Assembly: GCF_014842925.1 (NCBI RefSeq)
Contig: NZ_JACYXJ010000007.1
Location: 372,001-436,000, forward strand
DNA: 64,000 bases
Reading direction: 5' to 3'
DNA from: Roseibium polysiphoniae
Lineage (GTDB): Bacteria; Pseudomonadota; Alphaproteobacteria; Rhizobiales; Stappiaceae
Position numbers and translations under genes: made by a program. The notes beneath the pieces were generated by a model. The model saw only the letters and a list, made by a program, of their open reading frames with translations, made no database searches and was not told the origin of the DNA. Shown piece by piece: positions 17,394 through 27,076 of this stretch. The stretch's first letter is position 1. Every line of letters starts with the position of its first letter.

Positions 17394-19270
17394 TTCGCGA
17401 CCCCTGTCTTGGCGGCCTTCGCCTCGTCGTACCACCAGATCGTCGGGAAGCCGTTGGAATATTCGGGAATGTTCTCCGGATGGCCAAAGCGGTTCCAGCG
17501 GGCGGTGCGGTCGACGTCGAGATACCATTGCGGAATGACATAGTGGTGGTGCATCAGCACCCGGTCGAGCGCACGCGTCGCGGCGACGAGCTCCTCGCGG
17601 TCCTCTGCGAAGATCACCTTTTCAATCAGAGCGTCGACGCCCGGATCCTTGATGCCTGCATAATTGTAGGACTGCTGCTTGTCCGCGCTTTCAGAGCCCC
17701 AGTAGTCGCGCTGTTCATTGCCCGGTGACAGGGATTGGGCCCAGAGCAGGGTCGCCATGTCGAAGTCACGGCTGCGAATGCGATTGATATATTGCGGGGT
17801 ATCGAGGACGCGGATGGTCAGATCGATGCCGATCAGCTTGAGATTGTTGGCAAAGGGCAGAACATATCGCTCAGCACTTGGGTCCTGGGCAATAAACTCG
17901 ATCGTGAAGGGTTCGCCGGTGTCGGCGTTGACGAGCTTGCGCCCTTCAAGCTTGTAACCTGCGGCCTTCATCAAGGTCAGGGCCTCGCGCAGGTTCTGAC
18001 GCTGCTGCTGTGGTCCGCCGCCAACCGGGTTCTTGTATTCCTCGGTGAAGACCGAGGCCGGAACCAGGTCGCGGACGCTTTCCAAGATTTCAAGTTCCCG
18101 TCCTTCCGGAAGACCCGTCTGCGCCAACTCGGTCCCCGCGAAAAAGGACGAAATGCGCTTGTACTGATCGAAGAAAGACGTGCGGTTGATGCTCTCGAAA
18201 TCAAAAGCGTAGTTCAGTGCCTCGCGCACCCGCTCGTCCTGGAATTTCTCCCTACGCAGGTTGGGAATGAACGCCTGCATGATGCCGGAGCCGTGGTCGG
18301 GGAATGTTTCCAGAACGACCTTGCCGTCTTTCACTGCCGGAAAATCATAGGCCGTCGCCCAGTTCTTGGCGATGTTCTCCCGGCGCCAATCATATTGGTC
18401 TCCCTTGAAAGCCTCCAGCAGAACTGCGCTGTCCCGATAGGAATCATAGCGAATTTCATCGAAGTTGTTGGTCCCGACCTTTACCGCCAGATCCTCGGCC
18501 CAATAATCCTTGACGCGCTCATAGGTGACGCGGCGATTGAAGGAGAAATCCTTGACCTTGTAGGGACCGGAGCCCAGCGGGGCTTCCTGCAGGCCGCTGG
18601 CGATGTCGCGCGGCTTGCCGCTGGCGTTGGTGCCTTCCCACCAATGCTTTGGCAAGATCAGCAGCTGGCCCATGATGTGGGGCAATTCGCGGTTGTTTTT
18701 CGTATCGAATTCAAAGCGAATGACGCCGCCGGGACGCTCCTCGGCGCTGGTGACATTCTTGTAGTAGAATTTCTGCCGCGGGCTTAATTCCGTGGCCTTC
18801 TCGAACGACCAGATGACGTCGGCTGCGGTGATCGGCTCGCCATCGTGCCAACGGGCTTTCGGGTTCAGGCGATATTCGACCCAGGAAAAGTCTTCCGGGT
18901 AGCGGAGCGCTTCTGCGATGAGCCCGTATTGCGCGCTGATATTGAGCTCGTCCAGAGAACTCTCCATCAAGGTCTCATAGACAAGGCCGACGCCGGGCGC
19001 CGGATTCCCCTTGGGCAGAATTGGATTGAAGGTATCAAAGCCACCGGACGTGGACAGACGTACAAGGCCGCCCTTGGGTGCGTCCGGGTTCACATAGTCG
19101 AAATGGGATGCGTCAGCGCCATACTTCGGTTCGCCGGTCAGCGCCGTTGCCTGATGCCACTCCGGTTCGGATGCAAGAGCCGGTGCTGTGGCGCCTGCCA
19201 CCGACAGCCCAAGCAGAACGCCTGTCAGAAGGCTCTTCAACGCCCCAGATCGCCGTGTGTGGCCTGTCAT
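17390..19270 (-). CDS. yejA: Extracellular peptide-binding protein, YejA-like, Sec-exported
   Basis: 626 residues. A Sec signal peptide (SLLTGVLLGLSVAGATAPALAS) ends near residue 34. Motifs parallel those of its downstream paralogue: NPDAPKGGLVRLSTSG, ITAADVIWSFEKA, VREALNYAFDFESINRT. SBP_bac_5 family, periplasmic, delivering peptides to the YejBEF permease. It is first in the operon, with GGAGG six bases before the ATG. Its stop overlaps the start of the second binding protein by four bases. Two tandem binding proteins with different export routes sharing one permease suggests a widened ligand range. Confidence 0.92.
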   Translation of the reverse strand: MTGHTRRSGALKSLLTGVLLGLSVAGATAPALASEPEWHQATALTGEPKYGADASHFDYVNPDAPKGGLVRLSTSGGFDTFNPILPKGNPAPGVGLVYETLMESSLDELNISAQYGLIAEALRYPEDFSWVEYRLNPKARWHDGEPITAADVIWSFEKATELSPRQKFYYKNVTSAEERPGGVIRFEFDTKNNRELPHIMGQLLILPKHWWEGTNASGKPRDIASGLQEAPLGSGPYKVKDFSFNRRVTYERVKDYWAEDLAVKVGTNNFDEIRYDSYRDSAVLLEAFKGDQYDWRRENIAKNWATAYDFPAVKDGKVVLETFPDHGSGIMQAFIPNLRREKFQDERVREALNYAFDFESINRTSFFDQYKRISSFFAGTELAQTGLPEGRELEILESVRDLVPASVFTEEYKNPVGGGPQQQRQNLREALTLMKAAGYKLEGRKLVNADTGEPFTIEFIAQDPSAERYVLPFANNLKLIGIDLTIRVLDTPQYINRIRSRDFDMATLLWAQSLSPGNEQRDYWGSESADKQQSYNYAGIKDPGVDALIEKVIFAEDREELVAATRALDRVLMHHHYVIPQWYLDVDRTARWNRFGHPENIPEYSNGFPTIWWYDEAKAAKTGVAK

Positions 19271-19505
19271 CCAATTCCTCCGTCTTCGCCCATGGGCTGC
19301 GGCTCAATCTCGAACCGGCATCGAATACATCTCTTATTGCGATACTAGGGGAGACAATAGGGCGCCGTCACCTGTTCCGGCGACACATGACAGAAATTTA
19401 AGGCAATGCACAAAAAGGCCTGTCGCTTTTCACGAGGCCGGAGCGTGTGGTTTGATCTCAATGCCCCCACCTGTGACCTCATGATCACGACCGCATCCAG
19501 ATAGC
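19271..19505. other. Gene-free leader of the peptide-transporter operon
   Basis: No ORF of note. Upstream of the first binding protein on the minus strand the most promoter-like pair is GTGACG and TAGTAT, 18 bases apart (about 19347-19376), which is weak. I see no riboswitch-like structure. The cytochrome gene's terminator bounds the region on the right. Confidence 0.35.
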
Positions 19506-19535
19506 AAAAAGGCTGCGCCTTATGGCGCAGCCTTT
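19506..19535 (-). terminator. Rho-independent terminator after the cytochrome c gene
   Basis: A 12-base perfect stem AAAGGCTGCGCC / GGCGCAGCCTTT with a TTAT loop. On the minus strand it is followed by a T-run (TTTTTGC), 36 bases after the cytochrome stop. Confidence 0.9.
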
Positions 19536-19570
19536 CAATTCAACAGGGTCATGCCCTGGAAGCTCCAGCC

Positions 19571-20128
19571 TTACTCGGCAGCTGGCAGCGGAACCGGATC
19601 GCTGGCCTGCTCGCGCAGATAGGCAATCATGTTGGCGCGATCTTCAGGCTTGCGCAGACCTGCAAAGCCCATGGACGTGCCCGGGATGTGATCCTTCGGC
19701 TTGATCAGGAAGGCTTCGAGTTCTTCGAACGTCCAGGCCGGATGCGTTTCGGCATAAGCGGTCATAGCGGACGAATAGGCAAAGCCTTCGTGAGAGGCCG
19801 GCGCGCGGCCGACGACGCCCCAGAGCGCAGGACCAACCTTGTTGGCGCCACCTTCATCGAAGGAGTGGCAGGCAGCGCACTTCTTGGCGACCTTCGAACC
19901 GTCATCAGCGGTTGCCGAAGCAAGGCGGATGGCGATTGGCTCGACCTCTTCGACATCGGGCGCCGCGCCTGCGGCCTGCGAGTCAGCGCTCGCAACCACG
20001 ATTTCATACCCAGGTTTGCCCGGAATCGTCGGTTCAAAGATGATGTCCGATACAATTCCGACACCCATGGTCAGAAGAAGCACCATCAAGACCGCGCCTG
20101 CGGCCTTATTCAGCGTGAAGGAATCCAT
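19571..20128 (-). CDS. cycM: Membrane-anchored c-type cytochrome (CycM / c552 type)
   Basis: 185 residues from ATG 20128 (MDSFTLNKAAGAVLM), preceded by CCGGAGAG. An uncleaved N-terminal anchor spans about residues 10-29, followed by an acidic Ala-rich linker. The class I cytochrome c domain has the haem site CAACH (Cys84, Cys87, His88) and the likely distal ligand Met in IPGTSMGFAG. It should shuttle electrons between the bc1 complex and a terminal oxidase on the periplasmic face of the membrane. It is monocistronic with its own terminator, divergent from kdsB. Confidence 0.93.
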   Translation of the reverse strand: MDSFTLNKAAGAVLMVLLLTMGVGIVSDIIFEPTIPGKPGYEIVVASADSQAAGAAPDVEEVEPIAIRLASATADDGSKVAKKCAACHSFDEGGANKVGPALWGVVGRAPASHEGFAYSSAMTAYAETHPAWTFEELEAFLIKPKDHIPGTSMGFAGLRKPEDRANMIAYLREQASDPVPLPAAE

Positions 20129-20157
20129 TCTCTCCGGCTCCAAGCTAATACGCGTCC

Positions 20158-20183
20158 GGGTCCGCGACTTGCATCACGGACCC
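20158..20183. promoter_or_regulatory. Inverted repeat between cytochrome c and kdsB
   Basis: GGGTCCG-N12-CGGACCC, a perfect 7-base dyad just upstream of the cytochrome start, between divergent genes. It may be an operator or a leader hairpin. No family can be assigned. Confidence 0.4.
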
Positions 20184-20324
20184 ATTAAGCTTTTCGATTT
20201 GGGCGGACCCTACAAATTTTTTGACGCCGCTGTCCATAGGTATAAAAGAACTCGCAGTACGACATTCGGACGCGGCTATGCGCGCCGCAGTGTCCCGCAC
20301 GTTGTTTTTGAACCGGAGTCCCTC

Positions 20325-21059
20325 GTGACCAGCGCCCTTGTCGTCATTCCCGCCCGCCTCAATGCCACCCGTCTCCCGCGCAAGCCCTTGGCAGATATCT
20401 GCGGAAAACCAATGATTGTCCGGGTTCTGGAACAGGCTCAAAACGCGGACATCGGTCCCGTTGTCGTTGCCTGTGACGATGAGAGCATTGCACAGGCTGT
20501 GCGCGATCATGGCGGCAAGGCTGTCATGACCCGTGCAGATCATGAATCAGGCTCTGACCGGATTCAGGAAGCAGCCGACGCAATCGACCCTGCCAGAAAC
20601 CACGATGTGGTCCTCAATCTGCAAGGCGATGTGCCGTTGATTGCCCCTGAAGCGATTCGGGCCGCCTTTGCTCCCCTGGCTGACGCAAGCGTTGATATCG
20701 GCACGATCATGACGGAAATTCGCGAGGAGCAATTCCGCGACGATCCGAGTTTCGTCAAAGCCGTCGTCACGCCATTGGGTTCTACAGCCTATCGGGCGCT
20801 CTATTTTACCAGAGCCACGGCCCCCACGGGCGACGGTCCGCTCTTTCAGCACATTGGTGTCTATGCGTATCGCAGGGCAGCCCTCGACCGGTTCGTCGCG
20901 CTGCCGGCCTCTCCTTTGGAGGTTCGCGAGAAGCTGGAACAGCTGCGTGCCCTTGAAAACGGCATGCGCATTGATGTCTCGCTGATCGACACGGCGCCCA
21001 TGGATGTGAACACCCCTGACGACCTGGAACGGGCCCGAGCCGCTGTTTCCGCGCAATGA
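20325..21059 (+). CDS. kdsB: 3-deoxy-manno-octulosonate cytidylyltransferase
   Basis: 244 residues from GTG 20325, with GGAG about seven bases upstream. The longer frame back to 19839 runs antisense through the cytochrome gene and is rejected. It activates KDO to CMP-KDO for lipopolysaccharide inner-core synthesis in the cytoplasm. Nucleotidyltransferase motifs: VVIPARLNATRLPRKPL at the N terminus, DESGSDRIQEA-like (ADHESGSDRI), LNLQGDVPLI, and the C-terminal FQHIGVYAYRRAALDRFV. A TATAAA sequence at 20241 preceded by TTGACG gives a plausible but too closely spaced promoter. pheA follows 53 bases downstream. Confidence 0.96.
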   Translation: MTSALVVIPARLNATRLPRKPLADICGKPMIVRVLEQAQNADIGPVVVACDDESIAQAVRDHGGKAVMTRADHESGSDRIQEAADAIDPARNHDVVLNLQGDVPLIAPEAIRAAFAPLADASVDIGTIMTEIREEQFRDDPSFVKAVVTPLGSTAYRALYFTRATAPTGDGPLFQHIGVYAYRRAALDRFVALPASPLEVREKLEQLRALENGMRIDVSLIDTAPMDVNTPDDLERARAAVSAQ

Positions 21060-21112
21060 TTGCCATTCTCTGGTATGTATCGCCAAACTTGATCGAGGAA
21101 TGAAGAGTACCG

Positions 21113-22003
21113 ATGTCTGACCGCAAGAAGATCGTCTTTCAGGGCGAAACCGGCGCCAACTCACATATGGCATGCAGCGACGCCTACCCTGACTTTGAAG
21201 CCATCCCTTGCGCGACTTTCGAGGATTGTTTTTCGGCTCTGGAACATGGAGATGCGGAACTGGGCATGATCCCGGTCGAGAACTCGGTCGCCGGGCGCGT
21301 GGCCGACATTCATCACCTTCTGCCCAAGTCCAGCCTGCACATCATCGGCGAATACTTCATGCCGATCCGCTTTCAGCTGATGGCGCCCAAGGGAGCCCCG
21401 CTTGAGGGCCTGAAGAGCGTGCAGAGCCACGTCATGGCCCTTGGACAATGCCGCAACATCATCCGCGAACTCGGTCTTAACGCCGTCGTCGGCGCGGACA
21501 CCGCGGGATCTGCACGTCAGATCGCCGAACGCAATGACCCGACGGCCTCAGCTCTTGCACCACGCATGGCGGCCGACGTCTATGGCCTCGATATCCTGCG
21601 CGAGGATGTGGAGGACGCTGCCCACAACACCACACGGTTCCTGATCCTGTCCCGGGACGATCGCAAGGCGGCCAATTCCGGGCAACCGATCATCACAACC
21701 TTCATCTTCCGCGTCCGCAACGTGCCCGCTGCGCTTTACAAGGCGCTTGGCGGCTTCGCGACCAATGGCGTTAACATGACCAAGCTGGAATCCTACCAGC
21801 TTGAAGGCCAGTTCTTTGCCTCGATGTTCTATGCGGACATCGAGGGCCATCCGGACGACCCCTCCGTTAGCCTCGCCCTCGAGGAGCTGCGTTTCTACTG
21901 CGCCGAGTTCAAGATGCTTGGCGTTTACAACGCCAGCCCGTTCCGCGAGAAGATCAGGGAACCTGAAGCCAACCGGGCCCTGCGCCCGACGCCTGAAATT
22001 TAA
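21113..22003 (+). CDS. pheA: Prephenate dehydratase
   Basis: 296 residues, the monofunctional alphaproteobacterial form without a chorismate mutase domain. It converts prephenate to phenylpyruvate for phenylalanine synthesis. The N-terminal PDT domain has FQGETGANSHMA, MIPVENSVAGRV and a conserved TTRF-type motif (NTTRFLIL) near residue 178. A C-terminal ACT domain (about 195-275: TTFIFRVRNVPAALYKALGGF) mediates Phe feedback. The ESRP-type allosteric loop reads LESYQLEG, so Arg-Pro is replaced by Tyr-Gln. It is 53 bases after kdsB and 25 bases before the kinase gene. Confidence 0.95.
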   Translation: MSDRKKIVFQGETGANSHMACSDAYPDFEAIPCATFEDCFSALEHGDAELGMIPVENSVAGRVADIHHLLPKSSLHIIGEYFMPIRFQLMAPKGAPLEGLKSVQSHVMALGQCRNIIRELGLNAVVGADTAGSARQIAERNDPTASALAPRMAADVYGLDILREDVEDAAHNTTRFLILSRDDRKAANSGQPIITTFIFRVRNVPAALYKALGGFATNGVNMTKLESYQLEGQFFASMFYADIEGHPDDPSVSLALEELRFYCAEFKMLGVYNASPFREKIREPEANRALRPTPEI

Positions 22004-22028
22004 TGAAGTCGACCATCAGGAAATCTAT

Positions 22029-23030
22029 ATGACCGAAATCAAGTATGATGCCCTGTGCATCGGCAATGCCATCTGTGACGTCTTCGCCCATGTGGAAGAA
22101 GACTTCCTGCTTCAGGAAAGTCTTGTCAAAGGCTCCATGCGCCTGATCGACACCGAAGAGGCCGTTCGCCTTTACGACAAGATGGGACAGACGGTGCGCA
22201 TTTCCGGTGGCAGCGCCGGCAATACGGCCGCAGGCATCGCTTCTCTTGGCGGGAAACCGGCGTTTTTCGGCAAGGTGGCCGAGGATGAACTGGGCGACAG
22301 CTATGCCCACGACATGAAGGGCACTGGAGTTCACTTCGAAACGCCTCGTCTTGTCGACAGTGACCCCACCGCCCGCTCCATGATCCTGATCACTCCGGAC
22401 GGTGAGCGGACCATGAACACCTATTTGGGTGCCTGCACCCGGTTTGGCCCAGCCGACGTCGATCCGGAAATCGTCAAGGCTTCCGCGATCACCTATATGG
22501 AAGGCTATCTGTGGGATCCTGAAGAGGCGAAGAAGGCGTTCCTGGAAGCCGCCAAGATCGCCCACGCGAATGACCGCAAGGTCGGCATTACCCTGTCGGA
22601 TTCCTTCTGCGTTGACCGGTACCGGTCCGAGTTCCTCGGCCTCTTGAAGGACGGCGTGGTCGACGTCATGTTCGCCAACGAGCATGAACTGAAAGCCCTC
22701 TACGAGACAGCTGATCTGGACACGGCCATTGGCGCAGCCCGCGACTGCGGCGCCCTGACAGCTCTGACCCTCGGCGAAGAAGGCGCGATGGCAATCACCT
22801 CAACCGAGATCGTCAAGGCCAAGGCCAAGGTTGTCGATGAAGTGGTCGATCTCACTGGCGCCGGAGACCTTTTCGCCTCCGGCTTCCTATTTGGCCTGGC
22901 GCGGGATTACGACCTGAAGTCCTCAACGGAATTGGGCTGCCTGTGCGCCTCGAACGTGATCGGACATGTGGGCGCACGCCCCGAAAAACCGCTGAAGACG
23001 ATCGCGGAGCAGGGCGGCTTCGAAGTCTGA
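22029..23030 (+). CDS. PfkB-family carbohydrate kinase, probable adenosine kinase
   Basis: 333 residues from ATG 22029, with AGGAAA six bases upstream; the longer frame back to 21801 lies inside pheA and is rejected. Ribokinase fold: ISGGSAGNTAAGIASLGG near the N terminus, and the C-terminal DLTGAGDLFASGFLFGLA with the catalytic base Asp in GAGD. I recall this form as adenosine or purine-nucleoside kinase in Rhizobiales, which returns adenosine to AMP. A sugar substrate cannot be excluded. It ends 23 bases before a bidirectional terminator. Confidence 0.88.
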   Translation: MTEIKYDALCIGNAICDVFAHVEEDFLLQESLVKGSMRLIDTEEAVRLYDKMGQTVRISGGSAGNTAAGIASLGGKPAFFGKVAEDELGDSYAHDMKGTGVHFETPRLVDSDPTARSMILITPDGERTMNTYLGACTRFGPADVDPEIVKASAITYMEGYLWDPEEAKKAFLEAAKIAHANDRKVGITLSDSFCVDRYRSEFLGLLKDGVVDVMFANEHELKALYETADLDTAIGAARDCGALTALTLGEEGAMAITSTEIVKAKAKVVDEVVDLTGAGDLFASGFLFGLARDYDLKSSTELGCLCASNVIGHVGARPEKPLKTIAEQGGFEV

Positions 23031-23052
23031 GCCCTTTGCAATCAAGCAAAAC

Positions 23053-23082
23053 AAAAAAGGCGGCCGAGTGGCCGCCTTTTTC
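23053..23082. terminator. Bidirectional rho-independent terminator
   Basis: AAAAA-GGCGGCC-GAGT-GGCCGCC-TTTTT. The stem is flanked by an A-run and a T-run, so it can terminate the kinase transcript (plus) and the gpmA transcript (minus). Confidence 0.92.
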
Positions 23083-23103
23083 ATACTCAGAGAGAATGCA
23101 CTA

Positions 23104-23724
23104 TCAGTCAGCGAGGTCTTCCACGCTGATGACCTTGCCATCCTCATCCAGCCGGTAGATGACTGGCGCGCCCGTGCCCAGTTCACGCTTCAGGATCTCT
23201 TCAGGCGACAGGCCTTCCAGTTCCATGATCAAGGCGCGAAGGGAGTTGCCGTGGGCAGCGACGATCGTCCGCTTGCCTGACAGCACCTGGGGAAGGATCT
23301 CCGTGCGGTAGTAAGGCAGAACGCGTTCGGCCGTCATCTTGAGGCTTTCGCCGCCCGGGGGCGGAATGTCGAAGGAACGGCGCCAGATGTGTACCTGCTC
23401 TTCGCCAAACTGCTGGCGCGCCTCGTCCTTGTTCATGCCGGTGATGTCACCGTAGTCACGCTCGTTCAGAGCCTGGTCCTTGATCGTTTCCAGGCCTTGC
23501 TGGCCGAGCTCTTCAAGGATGAGGGTCAGCGTCTTCTGGGCGCGCTGCAGAACAGACGTATATGCGATATCGAACTGCAGCTTCATGTCGTGCAATTGCA
23601 CGCCTGCATTCTTGGCTTCGGCGACACCCTGCTCCGTGAGGTCAGGATCCTTCCAGCCGGTGAACAGGTTCTTCAGGTTCCACTCGCTTTGACCGTGGCG
23701 GACAAGCACCAAGAGGCGTTCCAT
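23104..23724 (-). CDS. gpmA: 2,3-bisphosphoglycerate-dependent phosphoglycerate mutase
   Basis: 206 residues. It interconverts 3- and 2-phosphoglycerate in glycolysis and gluconeogenesis. The N-terminal [18 protein letters not shown] carries the phosphohistidine RHG motif, with DPDLTEQG next. [18 protein letters not shown] and the second His in [19 protein letters not shown] complete the site. It is somewhat shorter than E. coli GpmA (about 250), which is usual for the alphaproteobacterial version. It lies immediately downstream of dapB on the same strand, 28 bases away. Confidence 0.95.
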   Translation of the reverse strand: MERLLVLVRHGQSEWNLKNLFTGWKDPDLTEQGVAEAKNAGVQLHDMKLQFDIAYTSVLQRAQKTLTLILEELGQQGLETIKDQALNERDYGDITGMNKDEARQQFGEEQVHIWRRSFDIPPPGGESLKMTAERVLPYYRTEILPQVLSGKRTIVAAHGNSLRALIMELEGLSPEEILKRELGTGAPVIYRLDEDGKVISVEDLAD

Positions 23725-23752
23725 AACCGATCTCCCAATTTCTCAACAAATG

Positions 23753-24565
23753 TCAGTCGTTCAGGCCGAGAACGTCGGCCATCGAATAAAATCCGGGCTT
23801 CTTGTCGAAGGCCCAAAGCGCAGCCTTTACTGCACCCTTCGCAAACAGCTGACGATCTTCGGCACGATGGGTCAGCTCTATCCGCTCCCCCTCGCCGGCG
23901 AAAATCACCGAGTGCTCACCAATCACCGAGCCACCACGAAGCGTGGCAAAACCAATGTCGCCGCTCTTGCGGGCGCCCGTGATCCCGTCCCGGGAGCGCA
24001 CGGAGTGCTCGGCCAGAGGGATTTGACGCCCCTCGGCTGCCGCCTCGCCAAGCAGCAGTGCGGTTCCCGAAGGTGCATCAACCTTATGTTTGTGATGCAT
24101 CTCGAGAACTTCGATATCAAAGTCTGCATCAAGGGCCTGGGCGGCTTTTTTCACCAGCGCGGCCAGGAGATTGACGCCAAGGCTCATATTGCCCGACTTT
24201 ACGATTCGCGCATGACGAGCGGCCGCAAAAAGCGGTTTATCCTCATCTTCCGCCCAACCGGTCGTGCCAATCACGTGGACGATGCGCGCCTGAGCGGCAA
24301 GCTCGGCAAATTCGAGCGAGGCAACCGGCGCAGTGAAATCAAGAACACCGTCAGCAGCGGCGAATGCGGACAGCGCATCGTCGGTGACGGCAACTCCGAG
24401 CGTCCCGACGCCCGCCAGTTCACCAATATCCTGACCGAGGAATTCGGAGCCGCTGCGCTCGATCGCGGCACAAACGCGCGCACCTTCGATTTCGGCAACG
24501 GCGCGCACAAGTGCGCGGCCCATCCGGCCGGCCGCGCCAACGACTACAAGGCGCATTTCACTCAT
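23753..24565 (-). CDS. dapB: 4-hydroxy-tetrahydrodipicolinate reductase
   Basis: 270 residues from ATG 24565 ([17 protein letters not shown]), with GGGGATGGGC just upstream; three further ATGs in frame within 20 bases upstream make the exact start uncertain. It reduces HTPA with NAD(P)H in lysine and meso-diaminopimelate synthesis. The Rossmann motif GAAGRMGR is at 9-16, GTTGWAEDE follows, and the catalytic loop [14 protein letters not shown] contains His and Lys. It is upstream of gpmA in a probable two-gene operon. Confidence 0.96.
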   Translation of the reverse strand: MSEMRLVVVGAAGRMGRALVRAVAEIEGARVCAAIERSGSEFLGQDIGELAGVGTLGVAVTDDALSAFAAADGVLDFTAPVASLEFAELAAQARIVHVIGTTGWAEDEDKPLFAAARHARIVKSGNMSLGVNLLAALVKKAAQALDADFDIEVLEMHHKHKVDAPSGTALLLGEAAAEGRQIPLAEHSVRSRDGITGARKSGDIGFATLRGGSVIGEHSVIFAGEGERIELTHRAEDRQLFAKGAVKAALWAFDKKPGFYSMADVLGLND

Positions 24566-24652
24566 GCCCATCCCCATCTTGAAACAAGTGGATGCGGTAT
24601 AGCAGCTTCGAAGGACTTCGCAAATCGTCCAAAGACCGCCAACCACAAACGA

Positions 24653-24689
24653 AAACAGGGCGGAACCGAGAACCGGATCCGCCCTGTTT
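24653..24689 (-). terminator. Terminator of the rimP-to-pnp operon
   Basis: A 12-base perfect stem AAACAGGGCGGA / TCCGCCCTGTTT, read on the minus strand 22 bases after the pnp stop and followed by a short T-run (TTTTC). Confidence 0.85.
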
Positions 24690-24710
24690 CAAATCATTCA
24701 ATTCGAAAAC

Positions 24711-26837
24711 TTAGCCTTCTTCGGCTTCTTTTTCGATTTCCTTGCCTGTCTCCTGGTCAACGACCTTCATGGAGAGGCGAACCTTGCCACGCTCATCGAA
24801 GCCCATGAGCTTGACCCAGACCTTGTCGCCTTCCTTGATCACGTCGGTGACCTTGGCCACCTTGCGCGGAGCAAGCTGGGAAATGTGAACGAGGCCGTCC
24901 TTCGCGCCGAAGAAGTTCACGAATGCGCCGAAGTCAACGCATTTCACGACCGTACCTTCATAGATCACGCCAACTTCCGGCTCAGCTGCGATGGAGTTGA
25001 TCCAGTTCACAGCAGCCTGGATGGCCTTGCCATCTGAAGATGCGATCTTGACGGTGCCGTCGTCTTCGATGTTGACCTTGGCACCGGTCTTCTCGACAAT
25101 TTCACGGATGACCTTGCCGCCCGAACCGATGACTTCACGGATCTTGTCGACCGGGATCTTCATCACTTCGATGCGCGGCGCATGTTCGCCGAGCTCGGCG
25201 CGGCCTTCGGTGATGGCATTCGCCATTTCGCCGAGGATGTGGACGCGGCCGTCTTTCGCCTGCGCGAGCGCAACCTTCATGATCTCTTCGGTGATGCCCT
25301 GGATCTTGATGTCCATCTGCAGCGCAGTGATGCCGTTTTCGGAACCTGCAACCTTGAAGTCCATGTCGCCGAGGTGATCTTCATCGCCGAGGATGTCGGA
25401 CAGGACTGCGAAACGCTCGCCTTCCTTGATCAGACCCATTGCGATGCCTGCCACAGGCGCCTTGAGCGGAACACCGGCGTCCATGAGAGCCAGGGACGTA
25501 CCACAAACGGTCGCCATGGAGGACGAACCGTTCGATTCTGTGATCTCGGACACCACGCGAAGGGTGTAAGGGAACTCATGATGCGCAGGAAGCATTGGGT
25601 TCACAGCGCGCCATGCGAGCTTGCCGTGACCGATCTCACGACGTCCCGGGGAGCCCATGCGGCCTGTTTCGCCGACCGAGTAGGGCGGGAAGTTGTAGTG
25701 CAGCATGAAATGGGACTTGTAGGTGCCTTCCAGGGCGTCGATGAACTGCTCATCTTCGCCGGTACCGAGCGTCGCTACGACAAGGCCCTGGGTCTCACCA
25801 CGGGTGAAGAGCGAGGAACCATGGGCACGCGGCAGGATACCAACTTCCGACGTGATCGCACGGACGGTGGACAGGTCGCGGCCATCGATGCGCGATCCGG
25901 TGTCGAGAATGGCACCGCGAACGATCTCGGCTTCGAGATGCTTGAATTCACCGCCAAGAACGGTTGCTTCAGGAGCGTCTTCGCCGCCGTTGTCGATCAG
26001 CGCTTCGACAACCTTTGCCTTTGCGGCATCAATTGCATTCTTGCGTTCGGTCTTGGCGGTGATTGCATAGGCGGCCTTGAGCTCGTCTGCAGCCAGGCCC
26101 TTGATCTGCTCGTAAAGGGCAGAATGGTCAGGCATGGAGAATTCGCGCGGCTCTTTAGCAGCGGTTTCAGCCAGCTTGATGATCGCATCGATCACCGGCT
26201 GGAAGCCCTTGTGACCGAACATCACGGCGCTGAGCATTGTGTCTTCGTCGAGTTCCTTGGCTTCGGACTCAACCATCAGGACAGCGTCCTGCGTGCCCGC
26301 AACGACGAGATCAAGCGCAGATTCGGCCATGTCGTCGATCAGCGGGTTCAAAACGAACTCGCCGTTGATCATGCCGACGCGTGCGCCGCCGATCGGGCCC
26401 ATGAAAGGAACGCCGGAGATCGTCAGAGCTGCAGAGGCCGCAACCATTGCCAGCATGTCCGGAGCATTTTCCATGTCGTGCGACAGAACGGTGATCACCA
26501 CCTGGGTGTCGTTCTTGTAGCCGTCAGCGAACAGCGGGCGAATCGGACGGTCGATCAGACGCGAGGTGAGCGTCTCATGCTCGGACGGACGGCCTTCACG
26601 CTTGAAAAAGCCACCAGGAATCTTACCGGCAGCATATGCCTTTTCCTGGTAGTTCACGGTCAGCGGGAAAAAATCCTGGCCAGGCTTCGGCGACTTCGCG
26701 GAAACAACAGTGGCGAGGACCTTGGTATCACCATAGGTCGCCATCACGGCGCCGTCGGCCTGACGGGCAACTTTGCCCGTTTCGAATACGAGCGGACGAC
26801 CGCCCCATTCGACTTCTACACGATGAACATCAAACAT
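24711..26837 (-). CDS. pnp: Polyribonucleotide nucleotidyltransferase (PNPase)
   Basis: 708 residues from ATG 26837 ([11 protein letters not shown]), the second of two adjacent ATGs; the ribosome-binding sequence AGGAATC fits the second better. A 3'-5' phosphorolytic exoribonuclease of the RNA degradosome. Two RNase PH domains (about 1-230 and 300-540; GMVNG-like and [12 protein letters not shown] in the first) flank an all-helical domain. Then come a KH domain ([21 protein letters not shown] split, about 555-590) and an S1 domain ([17 protein letters not shown], about 620-690). It lies 239 bases downstream of rpsO beyond a hairpin, the classic arrangement for RNase III-mediated autocontrol. 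Confidence 0.97.
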   Translation of the reverse strand: MFDVHRVEVEWGGRPLVFETGKVARQADGAVMATYGDTKVLATVVSAKSPKPGQDFFPLTVNYQEKAYAAGKIPGGFFKREGRPSEHETLTSRLIDRPIRPLFADGYKNDTQVVITVLSHDMENAPDMLAMVAASAALTISGVPFMGPIGGARVGMINGEFVLNPLIDDMAESALDLVVAGTQDAVLMVESEAKELDEDTMLSAVMFGHKGFQPVIDAIIKLAETAAKEPREFSMPDHSALYEQIKGLAADELKAAYAITAKTERKNAIDAAKAKVVEALIDNGGEDAPEATVLGGEFKHLEAEIVRGAILDTGSRIDGRDLSTVRAITSEVGILPRAHGSSLFTRGETQGLVVATLGTGEDEQFIDALEGTYKSHFMLHYNFPPYSVGETGRMGSPGRREIGHGKLAWRAVNPMLPAHHEFPYTLRVVSEITESNGSSSMATVCGTSLALMDAGVPLKAPVAGIAMGLIKEGERFAVLSDILGDEDHLGDMDFKVAGSENGITALQMDIKIQGITEEIMKVALAQAKDGRVHILGEMANAITEGRAELGEHAPRIEVMKIPVDKIREVIGSGGKVIREIVEKTGAKVNIEDDGTVKIASSDGKAIQAAVNWINSIAAEPEVGVIYEGTVVKCVDFGAFVNFFGAKDGLVHISQLAPRKVAKVTDVIKEGDKVWVKLMGFDERGKVRLSMKVVDQETGKEIEKEAEEG

Positions 26838-27029
26838 CATGATTCCTTACAGCTTCGTCCCGAGCTGCGGTCTTCGAACCGCGCATCTGTTCGGGACATT
26901 TATCGGTCGACCCCGTATGGGCCGGTTACCGATATGACAAGCCACGGGCAAGACGACAAGCGGCTTCCGTTTTGATCCGAAAGCGGCCGGCAATCCTGCC
27001 CCATGACCGTCACGTGTCTTCCTATAGTA

Positions 27030-27061
27030 AAACGCGGCGGGCAAATCCACCCACCGCGTTT
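27030..27061 (-). terminator. Hairpin between rpsO and pnp
   Basis: Stem AAACGCGG-C-GGG / CCC-A-CCGCGTTT with one mismatch, read on the minus strand 15 bases after the rpsO stop and followed by TTTTAC. It probably attenuates read-through into pnp or serves as a processing site. Confidence 0.75.
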
Positions 27062-27076
27062 ATTTGACCAGACCTG

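Noticed and set aside
20221..20246. Standard sigma-70 promoter for kdsB (TTGACG, TATAAA)
   Set aside because: Spacing is only 14 bases; each element alone may be real but the pair is not convincing.
25182..26975. 597-codon plus-strand frame opposite pnp
   Set aside because: pnp is unmistakable on the other strand; the antisense frame has no recognisable motif.
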